From DATARR01 sp036376245 (lineage in GTDB: Bacteria; Acidobacteriota; Thermoanaerobaculia; Multivoradales; UBA5704), in contig DASVAS010000008.1 of NCBI GenBank assembly GCA_036376245.1, forward strand, positions 107,160 through 171,159: a stretch of DNA of 64,000 nucleotides, written 5' to 3'. Position 1 is the first letter of the stretch, and each line of letters starts with the position of its first letter. Under the pieces are notes generated by a model. The model did not search any database. It saw nothing but the letters and a program-made list of their open reading frames with translations, and was not told the origin of the DNA. Below are positions 31,798 through 39,785 of the stretch, piece by piece. A program made the position numbers and the translations under genes.

Positions 31798-33912
31798 CTA
31801 CTTGAGCTGCCCCTTGTTGATCTTGCCGAAGCGCCAGCCGGGGCGGTTGGGACCGCTTCCGTACTGCACGGTGATCGGATCGCCGTCCTGGATCTGGGCG
31901 AACTGCTCGGGAGTCAGCGTGAAGGTCACCGTCGTCGTCTCTCCGCTCTGCGGGTAGCGGCTGACCCCGAATTCGCGCTCGCCGATCCGCAGGACGAGGA
32001 GCATGCCTTTCGGCAGGAAATCGCGGTTGCTCTTGAGCTCGATCTGGATCGCGCTCGTACCCGCGAAGGAGACCTGGCGGATCGACTTGACCTGGTTGAC
32101 GTCGTCCGTCGTGGAGCCGGTGTCGGCCGGAGCATCGTCGCTCGCGAGAATGACGGGATCCGCGGTCAGCGTGGTCGTGCCCGACCGCTTCGACAGACGG
32201 ATGTTGCCGATGAAGATCTCGTCGCTCGACGTGTCGTCGAAGGTGAATCGCACGCCGCGCAGATGGCTCACGATCGAGTTGCTGCCGAACGCGGTCAGCG
32301 GGATGCGGACCGTCGCCAGGATCGGGTGCCGCGAGGTCCCGAAGAAGCGCACCAGGCCGCCGACCGGGCCGGTGAGCGTCAGGAGATCGCTCAGGCGGAT
32401 CGGCGCCGACAGCTCACCGTTCGCTCCGACGAGGCGAATCGAGAAGCTGGTGGTGGTCAACCACTGATTGTTCGTGCCGTTGCACCCGGCGTCGCCACAC
32501 TGCCGCGAGACCCGGAAATCGAGCGTCTTGTAACCGCTCGCGTTGCGGCTGGCGCCCGGCGCCGTCCAGTTGCTCTGGAAATAGGTGTTGCTCCCCGCCG
32601 AGGTCCAGGCGATCTGAGCCACCCGCTGCGTCACGTCGTGATCCGCGATGCCGCCATGGGTGACCGTCACGTTGCTGGCGGTGTTGGCCGTTCCATAGCT
32701 ATTGGTGCCCGTCGGCTGATCGAAATCGTCGAAGGTCGTGGTCACCGCCGCGTCCGGCGAGTCGGTGTAGCCGCGGTCGACGCGCGTGATGCCGGTCAAG
32801 CTCGCCGGCGGCTCGAACAGGGGGTTGAGCACGGCGCCGAGCGCGGGGTCGGCGTCCTCTCCGACATAGGCGCGGAAGAAGGCGAGGACGCTCGCGAGCG
32901 CCGTCTCGCGCTGCTCGGGCGAGCCGACGAGGTTGCCGAAGAGCGGCCGGGTCCCGAGGCAGCCGGGCGAGTCGCTCTGTTGCCACTCGGTGTTGTAGTA
33001 GTTGTGATTGGCGCCCCAGACGGTGAAGGTGGACTTCGGGGTCGCGGTCGACTCCGAGCGGATCGCCATCATCCGGTCGAAGGGACGGACTCCCTGCAGG
33101 TCGGAGACGTCGCCGTCGCACATCGGCAACAGCACGGTCCACGCCGTGCCGTCAGCGTTCAGGATGCGCGACGTCTGGCCGTCGACCGGTCCGATCTCGA
33201 AGATGCCGTCGAAGTGGGCGGGACCGATGCGGGCCGGCCAGGGGCTCCCCGCGTCCCGGTACAGGTTGTACGCGGCGCGGACACCCTCGCCGCCCCGGGA
33301 GTGCCCGAGCATGCCGATGTGCGAAAAGTCGAGCGTGCCCCGGACGTCGAAGCCGAGGCTGGCCGGCGCGCCTCCCGCCGCGTTCCAGCCGCTGAGCGTC
33401 TGGAGATGCTTGAGGACGAGGCGTCCGCGGCGCAGGTTCAGTCCCAGGTCCCCTTCCTCCGCGGGGGCTGCGGTGACCCCGCGGTTGGCATTGATCGAAA
33501 CGACGACGTAGCCCCAGGACGCCAGGCGCTCGGCCAGATAGGCGTACCCCTCGTGATTCGGCACGACGACATAGCCGGCGGGGCAGGTGCCCGTGAACGT
33601 GTACTGGATGTTGATGTCGTAGCGGCCGGGGCCGATGCCCTCGAAGCGGCCGCAGGTCGCATGGTTGCCGTGCAGGAAGACGAGCAGCGGGTAGGGCGCG
33701 TTCGACAGCGTCGCCGGGCGGTAGACGCGCGCCCAGAGCTCGGTCGCGAGCTCCGTGGTGACGTCGGGATCGATGGCGGCGGGGAGCTTGTATTCAGAGC
33801 TGGTCGTCGCGAGCGGACCGAAGCCGCTGGCATCGGGGGCCGTCTGCGCCTGCGCGGCGACGGCGGAAAAGGTCAGGCACAACACCATCACGGCACACAA
33901 TCGTCGGAGCAT
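31798..33912 (-). CDS. secreted alpha/beta hydrolase with C-terminal beta domains
   Basis: 704 residues from the ATG at 33912 (GAGG upstream). Signal peptide ending AAQAQ. Hydrolase domain (about 50-390): oxyanion region PLLVFLHGNHATCGRFEG, nucleophile motif GMLGHSRGGEGVRAAY, and ANHNYYN with a likely catalytic His. The C-terminal half (about 400-704) is beta-rich, with a carbohydrate- or cell-wall-binding look, and ends with the tract SGPNRPGWRFGKINKG. Resembles secreted polyester or lipid hydrolases. A truncated copy of its end is at 29427-29750. Confidence 0.85.
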   Translation of the reverse strand: MLRRLCAVMVLCLTFSAVAAQAQTAPDASGFGPLATTSSEYKLPAAIDPDVTTELATELWARVYRPATLSNAPYPLLVFLHGNHATCGRFEGIGPGRYDINIQYTFTGTCPAGYVVVPNHEGYAYLAERLASWGYVVVSINANRGVTAAPAEEGDLGLNLRRGRLVLKHLQTLSGWNAAGGAPASLGFDVRGTLDFSHIGMLGHSRGGEGVRAAYNLYRDAGSPWPARIGPAHFDGIFEIGPVDGQTSRILNADGTAWTVLLPMCDGDVSDLQGVRPFDRMMAIRSESTATPKSTFTVWGANHNYYNTEWQQSDSPGCLGTRPLFGNLVGSPEQRETALASVLAFFRAYVGEDADPALGAVLNPLFEPPASLTGITRVDRGYTDSPDAAVTTTFDDFDQPTGTNSYGTANTASNVTVTHGGIADHDVTQRVAQIAWTSAGSNTYFQSNWTAPGASRNASGYKTLDFRVSRQCGDAGCNGTNNQWLTTTSFSIRLVGANGELSAPIRLSDLLTLTGPVGGLVRFFGTSRHPILATVRIPLTAFGSNSIVSHLRGVRFTFDDTSSDEIFIGNIRLSKRSGTTTLTADPVILASDDAPADTGSTTDDVNQVKSIRQVSFAGTSAIQIELKSNRDFLPKGMLLVLRIGEREFGVSRYPQSGETTTVTFTLTPEQFAQIQDGDPITVQYGSGPNRPGWRFGKINKGQLK

Positions 33913-34188
33913 CGTCAAGGACCTCACGAGAAAAGACACGCCACCCGTTGCGGCGGTCGAATGAACAGGGCTGGCCTCAATGGCATCTGTGCGGTAGAGG
34001 GCTCTCGAAGGGACAAAACCGCTGGAGGAGGAGCGCCGCGATCCCTAAGATCCAGGAGATCGTCGAGCGGCAGCTCGCGGCGGACGCGCGGCTCACGTGA
34101 CGGCGAGCTGAGAACGATGCCGGTCTCGAAAAAGGGCGGCCTGCTCGGCCACCCTTGTTCTCGATGCGCAAGCAGGCTTGGCCAACAG

Positions 34189-34329
34189 CTACGGGCAATA
34201 CGCTGTATAACCACAGTTGGGGTCCCACATCGGATACGAGCAGTGCTGTTTGCCGGTGCTCGGATCAATGTGGCAGATTACGGTCGCGCATGGATCACAT
34301 GTGTAATAAAAGGATTTTGCCTTCGACAC
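34189..34329 (-). CDS. possible Cys-rich peptide downstream of the graspetide ligase
   Basis: 46 codons from a GTG, with six Cys (YYTCDPCATVIC, then HCSYPMWDPNCGYTAYCP). The composition is unlike a chance frame, and the ending resembles cores of secreted or modified peptides. It lies 19 bases after the ATP-grasp gene on the same strand, but has no ribosome site. It could be a broken or second precursor. Nothing else is seen between 33913 and 34188. Confidence 0.4.
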   Translation of the reverse strand: MSKAKSFYYTCDPCATVICHIDPSTGKQHCSYPMWDPNCGYTAYCP

Positions 34330-34348
34330 GAATTGGTGGGAGCCGACT

Positions 34349-35470
34349 CTAGGAGGCAGGCTCCTCGGGCAGATCGCTGCTGATGTACTTGTCGCCCACC
34401 GGCACGTGGACCGGTCCGAGCGCCGTGATGCGGTCGAGGGCCCGCCGGCTGTAGTCCGCGTGGAGGATGGGATTCTCCCCCGGTTGCCAGCGGAAGGCGG
34501 GATCGCGCGAGAGCAGGAAGTCCACGAAGGGCGCCAGGAGCCGCATCTCGGGGTTGGCGTCCTCGACCCACAGGAACTGGCCGGCGGGATTGACCTCCAG
34601 GAAGACGTGCTCCCCCTCGGGCGTCACGATGAAATCGAAGCAGCCGAAGAGGATGCCCAGGTTGCGCATCAGCCGCCGGCAGGCCTCTTCCACGTCCGGC
34701 GGCAGTTGGTCCGGCTCCACCCGGACCCGCGGCCCCGCGGCCCGCCAGTCCAGGCGCGTCGCTTCCAACTCCTGCGAGAGCAGCCGGGCCGTCACGAAGT
34801 GGCCGCCCATTACCGTCACCCGCAGCTCGTGGGCCTTGTCGATCCTGGCCTGGAAGATGCCGGGGGTGACCCGCAGCATCTCGTCCTCGGGCAGATCGTC
34901 CAGGCTCACCTCGCTGGTCAGGAGGACCGCCACCCCGTCATTGCCCTCCCACTGCGCGGGATAGAAAGGCTTGTACACCGCCCGGCCCTGGAATTCCTCC
35001 ACGAACCGCCGGATGCGGGCAGGATCGTTGCTCATCAGCGTGGGCGGCACGGTCAGGCCCGCGCGCATCGCCTCCGGGAGCTGCACCGCCTTCAACTCGG
35101 AGCGGGCGCGGGTCGCGAGAGGGTTCACCCAGAAGGCCTCGGGCGCGGCCAGATGGTAGAGCCCGTCGAGGAAGTCCCGGCACTCCCGCTTGGCTACGGG
35201 CACGTCGCCGGGGTGGAGGTGGGGGGGGAGAACGGGCGGCGTCGGCCGCCGCATCCACACCACGTCGAACGGCGGGCGTCCCCCTTCCAAGCCCGGCCCC
35301 GAGATCTCCCAGCTCACCTCGCCGCCGCGGACGTCGATCGATCCTGTCTGGAGGGTGGGGAAGTCGGTGCCGCACCACAGGACCGCCTCGTGCCCCCGGT
35401 CCTCCAGCGCCAGGGCCACTTCCTCGGCGTGGATGTCCTCGGGATAGGTCGGGATCAAGACTCGCGTCAT
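34349..35470 (-). CDS. ATP-grasp RiPP maturase, graspetide (MvdD-like) ligase
   Basis: 373 residues, ATG preceded by GGAGG. Domain order is that of MvdC/MvdD-type macrocyclases: N-terminal pre-grasp part (RVLIPTYPEDIHAEEVALAL) with VWMRRPTPP; central ATP-grasp with AVYKPFYPAQWEG and KAHELRVTVMGG; and C-terminal Mg/ATP motif FDFIVTPEGEHVFLEVNPAG followed by QFLWVE. Such enzymes form ester or amide links between Thr/Ser/Lys and Asp/Glu side chains of a precursor. A suitable 52-aa precursor lies just upstream, separated by a strong hairpin. Confidence 0.88.
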   Translation of the reverse strand: MTRVLIPTYPEDIHAEEVALALEDRGHEAVLWCGTDFPTLQTGSIDVRGGEVSWEISGPGLEGGRPPFDVVWMRRPTPPVLPPHLHPGDVPVAKRECRDFLDGLYHLAAPEAFWVNPLATRARSELKAVQLPEAMRAGLTVPPTLMSNDPARIRRFVEEFQGRAVYKPFYPAQWEGNDGVAVLLTSEVSLDDLPEDEMLRVTPGIFQARIDKAHELRVTVMGGHFVTARLLSQELEATRLDWRAAGPRVRVEPDQLPPDVEEACRRLMRNLGILFGCFDFIVTPEGEHVFLEVNPAGQFLWVEDANPEMRLLAPFVDFLLSRDPAFRWQPGENPILHADYSRRALDRITALGPVHVPVGDKYISSDLPEEPAS

Positions 35471-35527
35471 ACAACGTCCTCCAGGGCTCGGCGAGCGGGA
35501 CGGCTCGTGAAGAGGGGGTGGAGACGG

Positions 35528-35552
35528 GGCCCCGGCCGGTCTGGCCGGGGCC
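35528..35552 (-). terminator. strong hairpin between graspetide precursor and ligase
   Basis: GGCCCCGGCC pairs perfectly with GGCCGGGGCC (5-nt loop). It lies between the precursor and the ligase and has no T-run, so partial termination could give much more precursor than enzyme transcript. Confidence 0.6.
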
Positions 35553-35585
35553 TCGGGATGGCGGGGCCGGATGGGACCGCGGCGT

Positions 35586-35744
35586 CTAGTTGTCGCGGTA
35601 GGGGCCGTCCGGCGGATCGGTCAAGGTCCAGCACCGGGCGCGTTCAGCGGCGCTGCCGGTCGCCTTCTCGAGCTCCTCGCGGGTCAGCTCCAGGGCCAGC
35701 TTGCGGCCGAGGATTCGTCCGGTGTGAGTGTCGTTCTTCTTCAT
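35586..35744 (-). CDS. graspetide precursor peptide
   Basis: 52 residues, ATG with AAAGGAG upstream. Leader-like region GRKLALELTREELEKATGS, predicted helical and acidic. The C-terminal core CWTLTDPPDGPYRDN combines hydroxyl donors (T40, T42) with acidic acceptors (D43, D46, D51), as expected for ester-linked graspetides. It lies directly upstream of the ATP-grasp ligase on the same strand. The core does not match the microviridin (TxKYPSD) pattern; it is closer to the P-x-D-G-P type cores, but the exact class is not assigned. Confidence 0.8.
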   Translation of the reverse strand: MKKNDTHTGRILGRKLALELTREELEKATGSAAERARCWTLTDPPDGPYRDN

Positions 35745-35937
35745 TCTCACTCCTTTCTCGTCGGGGAGAGGCCTCGAGGACCATGCTCCCACCAGAAGAG
35801 GTGCCGCGAGCGGGACGAGGCGAGACGGCGGCCGGAATCCTCCAGGAAGGGATGGACAACTAATGGAAGACAGTATGAAATGAGCCGGCGTCGCCTGCCG
35901 CTTGGAAATCACACCAACAACTCAGGAGCCTGACGAC

Positions 35938-36432
35938 ATGAGCATCGCCGAGAAGTTGTTGCCGGAATTCGACCAGGAGATGGCCACGACTCGCCGCGTC
36001 CTCGAACGCGTGCCCGACGACAATCCCGACTGGAAGCCCCACCCGAAGTCGTTCTCCATCGCTCACCTCGCGCAACTCCTGTCCTGGATGCCCGGCTGGA
36101 TCGGGCAGACGCTGACCAGCACCGAGCTGGACCTCGCTTCCGGCGGCGGCTACAGCGTCGAGAGCACGGAAACTCTGCTCAAGGCGTTCGACGAGAACGT
36201 CCGCACGACGCGCGAGGCGATCGCCGCGTCCAAGGATTCCGACTACGACGTGCCCTGGTCGCTGAAGATGAAGGGAAACGTGCTGTTCACCATGCCGCGC
36301 GGCGAGGTCGTGCGGCAGCACATCAGCCATCTCAGCCACCATCGCGGTCAGATGAGCGTGTACCTCCGGTTGCGGGATGTGCCGGTGCCCTCCATCTACG
36401 GACCCACGGCCGACGAATCCTGGGGAGGATAA
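35938..36432 (+). CDS. DinB-like (YfiT/DUF664) protein
   Basis: 164 residues, ATG at 35938 with AGGAG upstream. Four-helix-bundle pattern with the metal-binding His residues expected in DinB-like proteins: SIAHLAQLL at the first position and EVVRQHISHLSHHRGQ at the C-terminal one. Typical family ending YGPTADE. Known members are thiol-dependent transferases or stress proteins; the reaction is unknown here. It is divergent from the graspetide precursor. Confidence 0.88.
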   Translation: MSIAEKLLPEFDQEMATTRRVLERVPDDNPDWKPHPKSFSIAHLAQLLSWMPGWIGQTLTSTELDLASGGGYSVESTETLLKAFDENVRTTREAIAASKDSDYDVPWSLKMKGNVLFTMPRGEVVRQHISHLSHHRGQMSVYLRLRDVPVPSIYGPTADESWGG

Positions 36433-36450
36433 GGGAGGGGGGCGGACGGG

Positions 36451-36483
36451 ACGGTGGCCCGCCAGACCTCCGCGGGCCACCGT
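36451..36483. terminator. bidirectional hairpin between convergent genes
   Basis: ACGGTGGCCCGC pairs perfectly over 12 bp with GCGGGCCACCGT across a 9-nt loop, between the DinB-like gene and the secreted Cys-rich gene. Confidence 0.7.
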
Positions 36484-36498
36484 AGAGCTCATTGGGCT

Positions 36499-36762
36499 CT
36501 ATAGATCGCAGTAGCAGAGGTGGATGTGGTCCTCGACGGAGGCGTACGTCTCGTTGTCGTCACAATCTCCCCAGTCCTCGAAATTGCAGGTCGCCGATTC
36601 GGCGCAGACATTCCCGAACTGGTCGTAGTAAGTGTACGACCGCCCATAGGTGCAGCCGTTCTGGGGCCTGTCGGCGGAGCCAGGGGTTGCTCCGACGAGA
36701 AGAACGGCGAAGGGAATGGCCAACCTGACGAGCATCCGGGCGACATGGCGTTTCGTGGTCAT
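36499..36762 (-). CDS. small secreted Cys-rich protein, C-x-C ending
   Basis: 87 residues, ATG with AGGAGAG upstream. Signal peptide of about 30 residues ending SAD. Mature sequence: SYTYYDQFGNVCAESATCNF, then EDWGDCDDNE, and the end HLCYCDL. The order YY, G, C, W-G-D, then C-x-C is shared with the secreted protein at 41781-42119. The YY-x-G-WG layout recalls DUF6289-like small secreted proteins, but that assignment is unproven. Function unknown. Confidence 0.8.
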   Translation of the reverse strand: MTTKRHVARMLVRLAIPFAVLLVGATPGSADRPQNGCTYGRSYTYYDQFGNVCAESATCNFEDWGDCDDNETYASVEDHIHLCYCDL

Positions 36763-36812
36763 GATTCTCTCCTGTCTTCCTTGGCAGCAGGGGTCCGGCA
36801 GTATCGGACATG

Positions 36813-36831
36813 CCGGGGAATAGTAGCAGGG
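36813..36831. repeat. 19-bp direct repeat, left copy
   Basis: CCGGGGAATAGTAGCAGGG, identical to 37709-37727. The two copies bracket the nucleotidyltransferase/HEPN module. Confidence 0.85.
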
Positions 36832-36851
36832 GGGTGGGGGGAGACAGCGGG

Positions 36852-36918
36852 CCAAACAGGCGCTGGGGAGAGGATATGGCCGAGAAGTGCTATCCTCGTT
36901 CTGTATGTGTGCGACGAT
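36852..36918 (+). promoter_or_regulatory. shared antitoxin leader, copy 2
   Basis: Nearly identical to 20432-20499 (four substitutions and one missing base), including the inverted repeat GAGGATA/TATCCTC. It runs through the ATG at 36905 and four codons of the nucleotidyltransferase gene. Confidence 0.7.
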
Positions 36919-37246
36919 GAGAGCCGGGCTCGACCCTGCGGACCGGGAGATCGCCCGGGAACTGCGGCAGCGCCTCGCCCAAGGTGTGCAGATCGAGGAT
37001 TTTCGAGTGTACGGCTCCCGGGTCCGAGGCGAGGCCACGCCCGACTCGGACCTCGACATCTACCTCGTCGTGGCCGAGCTGACTCCCGCCCTCCGCCGCT
37101 GGATCGATGAAATCGCCTGGGAAGTTGGATTCGACAACGATCGGGTGATTTCGACTCTCGTGACCACCCGTCGCGGGCTGGAGCAGGGCCCGTTCGGTGC
37201 GCAGCCTGTCGTTCAGACGATCGAGCGAGAAGGTATCCCCGTTTGA
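36905..37246 (+). CDS. MNT-type nucleotidyltransferase (antitoxin of a HEPN pair)
   Basis: 113 residues from the ATG at 36905. Pol-beta nucleotidyltransferase motif GSRVRGEATPDSDLDIYLV (GS at 37-38, D49 and D51). In known HepT-MntA systems this protein adds AMP to the HEPN toxin and silences it. The first five codons come from the shared leader, so an ATG at 36917 is an alternative start. It overlaps the HEPN gene by 4 bases. Confidence 0.88.
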   Translation: MCATMRAGLDPADREIARELRQRLAQGVQIEDFRVYGSRVRGEATPDSDLDIYLVVAELTPALRRWIDEIAWEVGFDNDRVISTLVTTRRGLEQGPFGAQPVVQTIEREGIPV

Positions 37247-37680
37247 GCCGGGGCCCCGAGCAACTGCGTGCTCTGGTGAGCTACAGGCTGGAGCAAGCTG
37301 TCGAGACTCTCCATGAAGCCAGTCTGCTTCTCGACCAAAGCGCCTGGCGCGGCGCGCAAAACCGTGCCTACTACGCGATGTTCTACGCGGTCCTTGCCCT
37401 ATTGGCGACCCGGCAGCTGAGCTCCTCCAAGCACAGCGGCGTCCTGGGACTCTTCGATCGTGAATTCGTGAAGCCCGGCTTGCTCCCCAAGGAACTCTCC
37501 CGATCGTTACGGCTGGCCTTCAATCGGCGCCAGAGCTGGGACTACGGCGAGGTGGGGGAGCTCGATCCTGAGGAAATCACCGAGATGGTCGCTGAGGCGA
37601 AGCTCTTTGTTCAGGCCATCGAAGAGTTCCTTCGAGAGGGCGGGTTCGGGAAGACGGGGGACGAATCGCTGCCCAGGTAA
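37243..37680 (+). CDS. HEPN-domain protein (probable toxin)
   Basis: 145 residues from a TTG that overlaps the upstream stop. All-helical HEPN fold with the conserved QNRAYYAMFYAVLALL helix and a C-terminal helix AKLFVQAIEEFL. The strict R-x4-6-H ribonuclease motif of HepT is not seen, so it is of the RAYYAMF class, in which RNase activity is less certain. Partner of the MNT gene just upstream. Confidence 0.85.
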   Translation: MSRGPEQLRALVSYRLEQAVETLHEASLLLDQSAWRGAQNRAYYAMFYAVLALLATRQLSSSKHSGVLGLFDREFVKPGLLPKELSRSLRLAFNRRQSWDYGEVGELDPEEITEMVAEAKLFVQAIEEFLREGGFGKTGDESLPR

Positions 37681-37708
37681 AGGAGGATCTGGCGCGGCTG
37701 ACGGCATT

Positions 37709-37727
37709 CCGGGGAATAGTAGCAGGG
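37709..37727. repeat. 19-bp direct repeat, right copy
   Basis: Identical to 36813-36831, 29 bases after the HEPN stop codon. Together the copies suggest the module moved as a unit. Confidence 0.85.
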
Positions 37728-37742
37728 CAGTGAGACCGCACC

Positions 37743-39284
37743 TCACCGCCGCTCGTAACGGACCGTCACCGTGTAAGAATCTCCGAACCTCTCAAGGACC
37801 TCCAGCACCAGCAAGGCCTTCCCCTCGGCTCTTGACCCCTGATCGCCGACTCCGTAGGGCGCCTCGAACAGGTTGCCGAAGTTGTCGCTGGCGCTGCAGA
37901 CGTTGGGTACGACGACGACCGGAGACGATCCGGACGGCACCGTGGCGTCGACGACGTAGAGCAGCACGCCTTCCCCCCAGTAGGCGCCGTCGTCGCCGAC
38001 GACCTGTTGGGCCAGCTCGAGCACGAAGACCTTGGAGGGCTTCACAGGGTCGTCCACCGGGAAGACGACCATCGACAGGCCGGTCGGATCCGCGAGAGGA
38101 TGCAGGGTCCCGGACCATTCGATCATGGGATCGGCGACATAGGTCTTCCGCGACAGATCCAGCCAGCCGTTCTTGTGCCGGTGCCACCCCAGGAAGCTCG
38201 TCGCGTGATGGCTGTCGGACATGAGGTCCCAGCCCCCCGCGCGGGAGTGGCCGGAATGAAGGCCCGCACGGTACAGGTCGGGTAGACCGAAGAGGTGTCC
38301 CACCTCGTGCACGAGAGTCGTGTACCGCTCTTTGAGACTGCTGCCATCGAAGGTCGTGACAAGCCGGATCTCCCCATCCCGTGTTGGAATCCCATTTCCA
38401 ACCTGGGCTCTGAAGGAGGACGCTCCTTTGAGATCAGCGGCTCCCGGCGTGGCGATGAAGACCATGGCATAGTCCGAGAGCTCGACATCCGCCGCAAACA
38501 AGCAGACGGCCTGCGAGATGTACTCCTTGTGCTGCTCGAAGGAAACGTGAGTCTCGTATTCCCCGAAAGGTCTCGGCATCCTCCGCCAGCCCAGGTCCGA
38601 CTTCACCGTGACGTCCAGAACCATCCTCTGGTAGGACTGGTCGCGGAACAACCGCTGGGCGCTGCCGTTGCCCAACAGATGCCGGCCGACATCAGCCGTA
38701 GAGGCGCCGGCGGCGGGAGCATCCTCGAAGTCCACGAAGATCATCACGGCCCTGACGACTCCTTCGGGCCTGGCGTAGAGCTTGAAATCCGTCGGCCCTT
38801 CGCCTCTGGTGTTGCCCTTCGGATCGAGAGGGGGGATGTCCACGTTGCTCTCGACCTTCCGGATCTGGGTTAGCGTCCAGATCTGTCCGTCGTGATCCCC
38901 CGAAGTCAGGATCGGCTCATCGGTGTCACAGGTCGTATCCAGAAACCGGTCCGGCCCTGTGAGATCGTTGGTCAGCTTGTAAGTCCCCTCAGCCCCAAGC
39001 GTCAGGGTCCAGGCCTGTCCCGGGAAATCGCCGGTGGTGGCCAGCACGGGCCGATCCTTCGATGCATTTCTGAGGACATTCAGAGAAAGGCCCTCCCCCA
39101 GATACTGCGTGCGAAGCGCATACTGGCCCCCGCCGCGCTCGACGAGCTTCCAGGCCTGTCCAGTGATGTTTTTCGTCGGGCTCATCCGGAGCCGTCCGCT
39201 GCCGTCGGGTATGACTTCCAAGGCCTTGCCGGCGCCCAGGGAAGCATTGGAAAGCTGATAGTAGAAGGACGTATCCAGGCTCAT
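37743..39284 (-). CDS. M6-like metalloprotease with N-terminal ricin-type lectin domain
   Basis: 513 residues. The N-terminal 140 residues have the three-fold Q-x-W pattern of ricin-B-like lectins (GQAWKLVERG, GQAWTLTLGA, GQIWTLTQIR). The peptidase domain carries zinc motif HEVGHLFGLPDLY (His, His, Asp) and the Met-turn-like GGWDLMSDSHH, typical of M6/immune-inhibitor-A peptidases. The C-terminal beta domain ends SYTVTVRYERR. No signal peptide is visible at the assigned ATG (SLDTSFYYQL), so export would need another route. Single gene. Confidence 0.85.
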   Translation of the reverse strand: MSLDTSFYYQLSNASLGAGKALEVIPDGSGRLRMSPTKNITGQAWKLVERGGGQYALRTQYLGEGLSLNVLRNASKDRPVLATTGDFPGQAWTLTLGAEGTYKLTNDLTGPDRFLDTTCDTDEPILTSGDHDGQIWTLTQIRKVESNVDIPPLDPKGNTRGEGPTDFKLYARPEGVVRAVMIFVDFEDAPAAGASTADVGRHLLGNGSAQRLFRDQSYQRMVLDVTVKSDLGWRRMPRPFGEYETHVSFEQHKEYISQAVCLFAADVELSDYAMVFIATPGAADLKGASSFRAQVGNGIPTRDGEIRLVTTFDGSSLKERYTTLVHEVGHLFGLPDLYRAGLHSGHSRAGGWDLMSDSHHATSFLGWHRHKNGWLDLSRKTYVADPMIEWSGTLHPLADPTGLSMVVFPVDDPVKPSKVFVLELAQQVVGDDGAYWGEGVLLYVVDATVPSGSSPVVVVPNVCSASDNFGNLFEAPYGVGDQGSRAEGKALLVLEVLERFGDSYTVTVRYERR

Positions 39285-39365
39285 CGCAGACCCCTCCCTT
39301 CAACACCTTAGACGGACGTGGAGCCGTATATCCGGAAACGGTGGACAGCCGGATCGTACGGCCCG

Positions 39366-39785
39366 TCAACTCAGCAGGCGTGCCACCTCGGCGGAGAAGC
39401 GCCGGAACCCTTCGAGACGCGTGACGAGGAAGGAATGGACTCGGGCCCGGTCCAGCTTGATGTAATCGTGGACGAGGACGTTGCGGAAGCCCGCCAGGTT
39501 GGCGAGATCGTCCCGGGTCTCCTGGCTGATGATTCCCGCCTCGGCGAGCACCGGGAGGATGTCGGCGTAAGCCTGAGGCCGCGGCAGCTTGAGAGCTGAG
39601 ATGCAGTGGGTGCCGATGTCGAAGACAGCCTCCATGGCCAATTGCAGGAAGCGCTCGGCCGCGCCGTAGTTCCTCGGGTCGGCGAGATAACTCGCGAGAT
39701 CGAGAGCGGCGAAGCGCTCCAGCAGACGCAGGTTCTCGTCCAGGACGGCCAGGCGGGCGGCGACGACCTGACGGTCAACGGCCAA
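39366..39785 (-). CDS. hepT: HepT-type HEPN toxin
   Basis: 139 residues. RNase motif R-x4-H-x-Y is complete in RNVLVHDY (R101, H106, Y108), diagnostic for HepT (DUF86). A TTG start overlaps the end of mntA by 11 bases. In characterised systems HepT degrades tRNA or mRNA and is silenced by AMP addition to the Tyr. It is the downstream partner of mntA. Confidence 0.93.
   Translation of the reverse strand: MAVDRQVVAARLAVLDENLRLLERFAALDLASYLADPRNYGAAERFLQLAMEAVFDIGTHCISALKLPRPQAYADILPVLAEAGIISQETRDDLANLAGFRNVLVHDYIKLDRARVHSFLVTRLEGFRRFSAEVARLLS

Noticed and set aside
31786..34383. 865-codon plus-strand frame opposite the secreted hydrolase
   Set aside because: The minus strand has a signal peptide and the GHSRGG motif. 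The plus frame has none.
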